Positions 1 through 5,016 of a DNA stretch of 5,016 nt are shown in pieces. Under the pieces are notes generated by a model. That model was not told the DNA's origin, did no database searches, and was given only the letters and a program-made list of their open reading frames with translations. Both the position numbers and the translations under genes were made by a program. How positions within the stretch are numbered: the stretch's first letter is position 1; every line of letters begins with the position of its first letter. Origin of the DNA: Candidatus Cloacimonas sp. SDB (lineage in GTDB: Bacteria; Cloacimonadota; Cloacimonadia; Cloacimonadales; TCS61); NCBI GenBank assembly GCA_001412425.1, contig LKUH01000286.1, positions 1 to 5,016 of the forward strand, read 5' to 3'.

Positions 1-11
1 AATCAAATCAC

Positions 12-62
12 TGGGGCTGGAAGGGGGACTTGAACCCCCGACCTACTGATTACGAATCAGTT
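12..62 (-). pseudogene. 3' half of tRNA-Thr(CGU); probable attachment-site remnant
   Basis: On the minus strand this reads as the second half of a tRNA. It has an anticodon stem (ACTGA/TCAGT) closing a 7-base loop with anticodon CGT, which would read the threonine codon ACG. A five-base variable loop AGGTC follows, then a T arm with a perfect GGGGG/CCCCC stem and loop TTCAAGT, the 3' acceptor strand TTCCAGC, and an encoded CCA. Read this way base 73 is C rather than the A common in bacterial threonine tRNAs. The 5' half is missing: beyond position 62 there is no D arm, and the expected acceptor strand GCTGGAA does not occur in the following gap. The fragment cannot make a tRNA. A clean break at the anticodon arm is the typical trace of tyrosine-recombinase integration into a tRNA gene, with the element on the right and chromosome on the left. 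The tRNA identity is clear; the attachment-site reading is inference. Confidence 0.8.
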
Positions 63-94
63 ATCCGCATCTATTTATTTCATTGGATATCAAG

Positions 95-112
95 TAGTTA
101 CAGACGTAACTA
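95..112. repeat. 7-bp inverted repeat next to the tRNA remnant
   Basis: TAGTTAC (95-101) and GTAACTA (106-112) form a perfect inverted repeat around the four bases AGAC. It lies in the gap between the membrane-protein gene and the tRNA remnant. The stem is AT-rich and no T run follows it on the minus strand, so it does not look like an intrinsic terminator. A binding site for a recombinase, an excisionase or a regulator is possible but not shown. Confidence 0.5.
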
Positions 113-119
113 ATTCAAG

Positions 120-141
120 ATGCATCAAATATGCACCAAAT
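120..141. repeat. 11-bp imperfect tandem direct repeat
   Basis: ATGCATCAAAT (120-130) is followed at once by ATGCACCAAAT (131-141), two copies differing at one base. The spacing of 11 bp is close to one helical turn, so a protein could bind both copies on the same DNA face. The pair lies about 60 bp inside the presumed element from the tRNA remnant, where integrase arm-type or excisionase sites are often found. The repeat is seen directly; the role is a guess. The remainder of the 62-154 gap holds no gene and no clear terminator. Confidence 0.5.
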
Positions 142-154
142 CAATTAAAATTAA

Positions 155-643
155 CTAATCCCTCTCTTGGATTTGATCAAAATCGACCTTCCCCCACTTC
201 CTCGGATCTTTTTGTACGTTCTCAGGTTCTAGTAAATATTCCAACTCCGCAAAAGTTTTATTATCAGGGTGTTTCTTGTTTGCTTCTATTATAATATCCC
301 AAGCCTTCTTAAAAACAGGTTTCTTCATATTTGAAAGAATACCACTTCTCCAATAATCCCAGGTTTTACGTGAGACTCGCCCCCTTTGCCTGAGAAAGAT
401 CTCTTCATTTGAGAGGTCTATGTATGAAAAAATACTTTCCAGATGTTTCTTAAACTCATCGTCCGATAATTCTTCTCCTAAAATAGCTTCTGTCGGGATA
501 GGCTTGATTATTTCCCGATACTCTTTACTCACTTCATCTTCAAATCGCGTTATTGAATGCCCATACGAATAGATTAATTGAATAACTGCAATAAAAATAC
601 CGATTGCGGTAGCTGTTGCTGCAATTGTTTGAATTAATTCCAT
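155..643 (-). CDS. Small single-pass membrane protein, DUF4760-like
   Basis: The product has 162 residues. Residues about 3-26 form one hydrophobic helix without charge after E2, and the soluble part that follows is rich in charged residues, so an N-out, C-in topology anchored in the inner membrane is likely. The soluble domain has a pattern recalled from DUF4760-type proteins: YIDLSNEEIFLRQRGRVS at 74-91, then W95 and W98, and KKPVFKKAW at 107-115. No catalytic motif is recognised and the function is unknown. The ATG start (641-643) has an AAGGA ribosome binding site seven bases upstream that overlaps the hsdR stop codon. Only ten bases separate the two genes, so it is very probably translated with hsdR. 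It is the last gene before the tRNA remnant. The membrane helix is clear; the family name rests on remembered sequence pattern and is moderate. Confidence 0.8.
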   Translation of the reverse strand: MELIQTIAATATAIGIFIAVIQLIYSYGHSITRFEDEVSKEYREIIKPIPTEAILGEELSDDEFKKHLESIFSYIDLSNEEIFLRQRGRVSRKTWDYWRSGILSNMKKPVFKKAWDIIIEANKKHPDNKTFAELEYLLEPENVQKDPRKWGKVDFDQIQERD

Positions 644-650
644 ATCTTTG

Positions 651-655
651 TCCTT
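651..655 (-). promoter_or_regulatory. Ribosome binding site of the membrane-protein gene, overlapping the hsdR stop
   Basis: The minus strand reads AAGGA, then the seven bases CAAAGAT, then ATG. The last two bases of the motif fall within the TAA stop of hsdR (654-656). A ribosome finishing hsdR therefore sits on the initiation site of the next gene, which supports coupled translation and fixes this ATG as the start. Confidence 0.75.
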
Positions 656-3600
656 AATTGTCAGAGTTCAACCACTCCTCCGTAAACAGCTTAGCCTGCT
701 GCAAAACAGTTTCGGTAGCTATTGCCTGTTTATCCGGCGGATAACCATATTTACGAAGCAACCGTTTGATCATAACCTTCAATCTGGCACGGACACTTTC
801 TTTAAGATTCCAATCTATCGAAGCATTTTTACGGATGCGTTCCACCAGAATAGCAGCAAGATCTCTCAACTTCTCATCCCCCATCACATTTCTGGCACTT
901 TCATTATTGGCAAGGGCATCATAGAAAGCTAATTCCTCCATCGAAAGACCCATTTCTTCAACTCTTTGATCTTCCTGTTTGATCTGTTGAGCCAGTTTAA
1001 TTAATTCTTCAATTACTTCTGCTGCAGTAATGAGTTTATTCTTATACCTTCTAATCGCCTCATCGAGCATCTCCATAAGTTTTTTGCTCTGGATAACGTT
1101 CTTCCTTTGTCTTGCCTGAATTTCTTCTCCCAGGAGCTTTTTGAGCAATTCAAAGGCTAAGTTCTTTCTTTTCATTCCCTGTACTTCTGCTAAAAACTCA
1201 TCTGACAGAATTGAGATCTCCGGTTTTTCCAGACCCGCTGCTTGAAAAATATCAACAACTCGATCTGAAACGATAGCGGTATCGATCACTTCTCTTATAG
1301 CTGTATCGATCTCGTCACTGCTTCTGCCATTAACCTCTGGTTCAAATTTTACAAGACGAGCCTTTACAGCCTGGAAAAATGATACTTCTTCCTTGATCCT
1401 CAATGCTTCCGGATGGGGTATTGCCAAGGCAAACACTTTGGACAAAGCTGCTATAACATTTAAATAACGGGTTTTCCCATTGTCCAGAGAAAGGATGTGT
1501 TCTTCTGCCTGCAGAATAATTGATAGTTTTTCAGCAGTATGAGCTGTAAAATAATTCCTATAATCAAATCCCTGGTAAAACTGCTGGGCAACTTCCAGCT
1601 TTTCCAGCATTAGCTCTACTGCCTGCTGTTGCATATTCACAGGAGAACCTTTCCCACCGCTGCCAGAATATACCTGCATAGCTTTCTTTAACTCCGCAGC
1701 AAATCCAATATAATCTACAATCAGACCTCCAGGTTTATCAAGGTACACTCTGTTAACCCTGGCAATAGCCTGCATTAATGTGTGACCTTTCATAGGTTTA
1801 TCAATATACATAGTATGAAGGCAAGGTACATCAAATCCGGTTAGCCACATATCACACACTATAACCATCTTCAATTCATCTTCCGGATCTTTGAATCTAG
1901 CAGCAATCTGTCTTCTCTGCTGCTTTGTCATGTGATGTCTTGCCAGTTTCGGACCTTCTGAGGAAGCCGCAGTCATAACAACTTTTATCTTACCCTTTTT
2001 CAAAACCGGATCATACCAGGAAGGATTACGCGCAATGATCTCTGCAAACACTTTATCAGCAACCCGTCTGCTAATGGCAACAAACATGGCTTTTCCAGCA
2101 AATACTTTCTGCCTTTGTTCATAATGACCCAGCATATCTGTAACGATTGTTTTTATTCTGGCGTTGGAACCGATAATCGCCTCCAACTTTGTCCATTTAG
2201 CTTTTGCCTGTTGAGTAATTGTTAAATCTTCCTTATCCAGTTCTTCATCCAGATCTTTAATCAGTTTTTTACCTTGCTCAGGAAGCTCAACCACTGCTAA
2301 TCTGCTTTCATAATAGATTTTTACCGTAAAATCATCCTGCTCTGCTTGATGAATGTCATAAATATCAATGTAATTGCCAAATACGGCAGGGGTATTCCGA
2401 TCCGTAAATTCAATAGGCGTTCCGGAAAAACCGATAAAAGTGGCATTGGGTAAGGCATCCCGTACATATTTTGCGAAGCCGTATTGTGTCTGTTTGCCAA
2501 TTATCTTTCCAGCTTCATCTTTTATATCCACTTCCCGAGCCTGGAAGCCATATTGGCTGCGGTGTGCTTCATCAGCTATTACAATAATATTTCTCCTGTC
2601 GGATAAAAGTGGATAAAACGATTCTCCCTCTTCTGGTGAAAATTTATGAATGGTCGTAAATACAATGCCTCCAGAAGCAACCTGAAGCTTCTCCCTTAAA
2701 TTAAGCCTACTTTCTGCCTGGACTGGAACCTGTCGCAGTAATTGTTTGCAATTGGCAAATGTGTCGAAAAGCTGATCATCCAGATCATTCCGGTCTGTAA
2801 TTACTACTATGGTAGGATTATCAAGTGCTAAAACAAGTTTTCCAGTATAGAAAACCATGGAAAGAGATTTGCCACTCCCCTGCGTATGCCAGATAACTCC
2901 ACCTTTACGAGAACCACCCGGATTTGCAGCTTTAATTGTAGATGTAACTGCTTTATTCACCGCATAATACTGGTGATAAGCAGCTACTTTCTTCAGGTTG
3001 GAAACTGAGATCTGCCCCGTTTCTGCATCCTCTTCCCTCGATTTTTCAAAAACAGTAAAATGTTTGATTATATCCAAAAGAGTTCTTTTATTCAATAAGC
3101 CTTCAACCAAAACTTCCAGCTGACTGATATTCCCTGATTCTTCCCGGCTGCCATCTTTGCTTTTCCAGGTGGTAAAACGTTGAAATCCTGCTGATAAAGA
3201 ACCTACCCTTGCTTCCAGACCATCTGAGATAATATTTAAGGCATTATATGTGAAAAGCACGGGAATCATAGCTTTATAGGTTTCAATTTGATTAAAAGCA
3301 CTTCTGATAGTAGCTCTTTCATCTGTCGGATTCTTCAATTCTATTATTACAAGTGGCAAACCATTGATAAATAATACCAGGTCAGGTCTTTTGTTGTTAT
3401 TATTTTCGATAACGGTGAATTGATTTACGATCAGAAATTCGTTCTTTTCCGGCTCATTAAAATCAATTAACCAGACTTTATCCCCTCGTAAATCACCATC
3501 TTTCTGAAAAACAACATCAACTCCATTTACTAGGAAATTGTGAAATTTCTCATTGTTATAAAGAAGATCCGGGGAATGGATATTCTCCAATTCCCGCATA

Positions 3601-3809
3601 GCCTGTAGACGTGAATCCGCAGGGATGGCTGGATTCAAAATTTTCACTGCATGTGCCAGCCGGTCTCGCAGGATAACGTCTGAATAAGCAGAACGCTCGG
3701 CTATTAAACCGTCTGGTGCAATATCAGGACCGAAAATGTAATCATACTTCTGACCTTGAAGTAATTGAATCGCTAATTCTTCGATAGCTGATTCTGTTAT
3801 TTTTTTCAT
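654..3809 (-). CDS. hsdR: Type I restriction-modification endonuclease subunit HsdR
   Basis: This is the DNA-translocating and cleaving subunit of a type I restriction complex, which works with HsdM and HsdS. At 1,051 residues it is full length and close to the EcoR124I type. The N-terminal nuclease domain has D143 in RPDLVLF, E157 and K159 in ELK, and the QxxxY motif (Q174, Y178). The superfamily 2 motor follows: Walker A HTQGSGKS (308-315), ITDRNDLDDQLF (337-348), DEAH (413-416), FSGTP (461-465), TGFD (657-660) and QAIARVNR (680-687). The C-terminal third is helical and includes a DUF3387-like stretch (about 900-945) of the kind that binds the methyltransferase core. All key residues are present, so it should be active. 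The ATG overlaps the toxin stop as ATGA and has no ribosome binding site of its own, so initiation probably depends on translation of the toxin. HsdM and HsdS are not in the window. Confidence 0.97.
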   Translation of the reverse strand: MKKITESAIEELAIQLLQGQKYDYIFGPDIAPDGLIAERSAYSDVILRDRLAHAVKILNPAIPADSRLQAMRELENIHSPDLLYNNEKFHNFLVNGVDVVFQKDGDLRGDKVWLIDFNEPEKNEFLIVNQFTVIENNNNKRPDLVLFINGLPLVIIELKNPTDERATIRSAFNQIETYKAMIPVLFTYNALNIISDGLEARVGSLSAGFQRFTTWKSKDGSREESGNISQLEVLVEGLLNKRTLLDIIKHFTVFEKSREEDAETGQISVSNLKKVAAYHQYYAVNKAVTSTIKAANPGGSRKGGVIWHTQGSGKSLSMVFYTGKLVLALDNPTIVVITDRNDLDDQLFDTFANCKQLLRQVPVQAESRLNLREKLQVASGGIVFTTIHKFSPEEGESFYPLLSDRRNIIVIADEAHRSQYGFQAREVDIKDEAGKIIGKQTQYGFAKYVRDALPNATFIGFSGTPIEFTDRNTPAVFGNYIDIYDIHQAEQDDFTVKIYYESRLAVVELPEQGKKLIKDLDEELDKEDLTITQQAKAKWTKLEAIIGSNARIKTIVTDMLGHYEQRQKVFAGKAMFVAISRRVADKVFAEIIARNPSWYDPVLKKGKIKVVMTAASSEGPKLARHHMTKQQRRQIAARFKDPEDELKMVIVCDMWLTGFDVPCLHTMYIDKPMKGHTLMQAIARVNRVYLDKPGGLIVDYIGFAAELKKAMQVYSGSGGKGSPVNMQQQAVELMLEKLEVAQQFYQGFDYRNYFTAHTAEKLSIILQAEEHILSLDNGKTRYLNVIAALSKVFALAIPHPEALRIKEEVSFFQAVKARLVKFEPEVNGRSSDEIDTAIREVIDTAIVSDRVVDIFQAAGLEKPEISILSDEFLAEVQGMKRKNLAFELLKKLLGEEIQARQRKNVIQSKKLMEMLDEAIRRYKNKLITAAEVIEELIKLAQQIKQEDQRVEEMGLSMEELAFYDALANNESARNVMGDEKLRDLAAILVERIRKNASIDWNLKESVRARLKVMIKRLLRKYGYPPDKQAIATETVLQQAKLFTEEWLNSDN

Positions 3810-4798
3810 AAGGAGGAAATTACTTTAGCATTAGCTTCAGTTTCTAACTCTTTTAATATTTTCAAAATTTCTTCTAATTCCAATTTCTTACCAAAAATCA
3901 TGGTTTTCATAGAAATATAGTCTTTTTTCAGTTCATCTATTCTATAATCGGGTGGAACTAATTTCATATTGCCTGTTTTTACATCTTCATATTTTGCCCA
4001 ATTGCAGATATAAAACTTCTTCTTAAAATCTGCTACTTCGAATAATAGATCAATTTTCTCTAAAACTTTATTTTTAACTGATGATAAAGCCATTTTTGCC
4101 AGGTCATAATAATGCCTGGAATAACGCAAAGGTATCTGAGTAGTATCTGGTCTATTTGCCTGCTGATGTAATATGGTAGCTTTTTCCCAGAAAGTACGCT
4201 CTGCAATTATAGCTTTTACATTACAGTATTTCCTGGAAAATTGTTCTGGAAATTCTTTGGCAGCAAAAGAGATTATCTGATAAGTATCATACGGAAACCA
4301 ACTGGAAAGCGGTCCAATTTCTAATAAAACATAGGGTAATAGAGCTTCATCTCGAAAGATAGAGGGATATTGAATTTTTATGGAGTAGCCATCATCTGCC
4401 ATTGAACTTTTACAGTACGGCTCCAATAATTTTGATATTTGAGGAAATATTTTTTCTTCAATATACACTTTTGCCAGTTCATTGATCTCCTTATTAAATT
4501 TATCCTGTTGTGTTTTTGATCTTTTCTCATTTGGATTCTCTTCAGCAAGAAGCTCCCAGTTTAGTATTAGATCTATATCCTCTGAAAACCTTTCGATCAA
4601 TCCAAATACTTTGGAAAGACTGGTCCCCCCTTTAAACATCAAGATACTAGAAAGTTCCTCATCAGTGAATAATTTATCCAGAGTCCATACTACCCAAAAA
4701 TCCTTTTCGACAATTGCAGTTCTAACATGCATCCTGTTAGCTGTTTCTTTAAAAAGGTCATTTCTATCTTTCTGGGGAAGCAGTACAATTTTATACAT
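3806..4798 (-). CDS. abiEii: AbiEii-type nucleotidyltransferase toxin (type IV toxin-antitoxin)
   Basis: The product has 330 residues and belongs to the AbiEii/DUF1814 nucleotidyltransferase family. Members act as toxins in AbiE abortive phage infection, and the related MenT enzymes add nucleotides to tRNA 3' ends. The family motifs are in order: VEKDFWV (30-36), KGGTSLSK (56-63), RFSEDIDL (70-77) with the metal-binding pair D74 and D76, AERTFWEKATILH (199-211) with K206, and RYSRHYYDLAKM (225-236) with D232. All expected catalytic residues are present. The start is taken as ATG at 4796-4798, because GGGAG lies five bases upstream and the ATG overlaps the preceding stop as TAATG. A TTG at 4811-4813 would add five residues but lies upstream of that site. 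The stop overlaps the hsdR start. It is more AT-rich than hsdR. The family is certain; the actual target is unknown. Confidence 0.95.
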   Translation of the reverse strand: MYKIVLLPQKDRNDLFKETANRMHVRTAIVEKDFWVVWTLDKLFTDEELSSILMFKGGTSLSKVFGLIERFSEDIDLILNWELLAEENPNEKRSKTQQDKFNKEINELAKVYIEEKIFPQISKLLEPYCKSSMADDGYSIKIQYPSIFRDEALLPYVLLEIGPLSSWFPYDTYQIISFAAKEFPEQFSRKYCNVKAIIAERTFWEKATILHQQANRPDTTQIPLRYSRHYYDLAKMALSSVKNKVLEKIDLLFEVADFKKKFYICNWAKYEDVKTGNMKLVPPDYRIDELKKDYISMKTMIFGKKLELEEILKILKELETEANAKVISSL

Positions 4799-5016
4799 TA
4801 ATTCTCCCGACAAATCTCTTTGATGGTATCATAAATCCAGGCAGTTGTATTCCTGGTGTCGTTCAAAATTTTATTATATTTATCAGATGATATTTGACTT
4901 TTTATTTTCATTATTATCTCTAAATCAACCCTATCCTTACCAAGCTCCTTTAACGCTTGAACAATTATTGAACTTTCTTTATGCTTGAATCCGATATTTT
5001 TAAGGCTTGATTTTTT
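4798..5016 (-). CDS. C-terminal part of probable AbiEi/DUF6088-type antitoxin (cut by window edge)
   Basis: The frame is open from the right edge to a TAA stop at 4798-4800 and gives the last 72 residues of a larger protein. Key stretches are ALKELGKDRVDLEIIMKIK (residues 21-39 of the fragment) and LNDTRNTTAWIYDTIKEI (51-68). This matches the remembered ending of DUF6088-type AbiEi antitoxins: an 'ALxxLGK' helix, then a 'DARxxxAWI' ending. These proteins neutralise the AbiEii toxin and usually repress their own promoter through an N-terminal winged helix, which would lie beyond the window. Its stop shares one base with the toxin start (TAATG), as expected for an antitoxin translated just before its toxin. 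It is the most AT-rich coding stretch here. The open frame and its position are solid; the family call rests on the short C-terminal pattern plus the toxin next door. Confidence 0.8.
   Translation of the reverse strand, partial: KKSSLKNIGFKHKESSIIVQALKELGKDRVDLEIIMKIKSQISSDKYNKILNDTRNTTAWIYDTIKEICREN
4804..4808 (-). promoter_or_regulatory. Ribosome binding site that decides the toxin start
   Basis: The minus strand reads GGGAG, five bases (AATTA), then ATG at 4798. The site lies within the last codons of the antitoxin gene, whose TAA stop shares a base with that ATG. This places the start at 4798 and argues against the in-frame TTG at 4813. Confidence 0.75.

Noticed and set aside
12..62. Functional intact or intron-split tRNA-Thr
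   Set aside because: No D arm and no 5' acceptor GCTGGAA is found in the adjoining gap. The other TTCCAGC matches on the plus strand fall inside hsdR and have no tRNA context.
95..112. Intrinsic terminator for the operon
   Set aside because: The stem is short and AT-rich and has no T run after it on the minus strand.
648..932. Plus-strand open frame of 94 codons
   Set aside because: It lies opposite the 3' end of hsdR, which has clear conserved helical domains in this stretch. The frame has no family resemblance and no convincing ribosome binding site.
2374..2616. Plus-strand open frame of 80 codons
   Set aside because: It is antisense to the DEAH and SGTP motifs of hsdR and only reflects that gene's base composition.
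3809..3816. Perfect plus-strand ribosome binding site TAAGGAGG
   Set aside because: No plus-strand start codon with an open frame follows at a proper distance, so it is not read as a translation signal on that strand.
12..4798. Functional link between a tRNA-modifying toxin and the nearby tRNA fragment
   Set aside because: tRNA genes are common integration sites for all kinds of cargo, so the closeness is most simply coincidence.
4799..4813. TTG start giving a 335-residue toxin
   Set aside because: The GGGAG site lies downstream of this TTG and is well spaced for the ATG at 4798, which also forms the usual TAATG overlap with the antitoxin.
4482..4823. Plus-strand open frame of 113 codons
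   Set aside because: It is antisense to the toxin active-site region (KGGTSLSK and SEDIDL). Its serine- and leucine-rich translation is typical of a shadow frame.

Overview
This 5,016-base window is one end of a low-GC accessory region. All of its protein genes lie on the minus strand, so transcription runs from high to low coordinates. In that order it holds the last 72 codons of a probable AbiEi/DUF6088-type antitoxin, a complete AbiEii-type nucleotidyltransferase toxin, a complete type I restriction subunit HsdR (1,051 aa), and a 162-residue protein with one N-terminal membrane helix. After these come about 90 bases without a gene and the 3' half of a tRNA-Thr(CGU) gene. The host cannot be named. 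It is a bacterium that is AT-rich here and uses AGGA/GGAG ribosome binding sites, and nothing else is diagnostic.

The four genes are packed as one translational chain. The antitoxin stop and toxin start share a base (TAATG), the toxin stop and hsdR start overlap by four bases (ATGA), and the ribosome binding site of the membrane protein overlaps the hsdR stop codon. A single transcript entering from beyond the right edge is therefore likely. No promoter is visible inside the window. HsdR needs HsdM and HsdS to act as a restriction enzyme. Neither is present here, and both are expected upstream, beyond position 5016. The picture is a restriction operon with an abortive-infection toxin-antitoxin pair fitted directly in front of the nuclease subunit, and a membrane protein of unknown role behind it.

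The left end shows how the region may have arrived. The tRNA-Thr sequence is intact from the anticodon arm to the CCA end, then stops abruptly at about position 62, with no D arm or 5' acceptor strand. That is the usual scar left when a tyrosine-recombinase element integrates into a tRNA gene. On this reading, chromosome lies left of position 12 and the element extends to the right, carrying the defence genes. The gap next to the scar has a 7-bp inverted repeat and an 11-bp imperfect tandem repeat, which could be recombinase or excisionase binding sites. No integrase gene is in the window.
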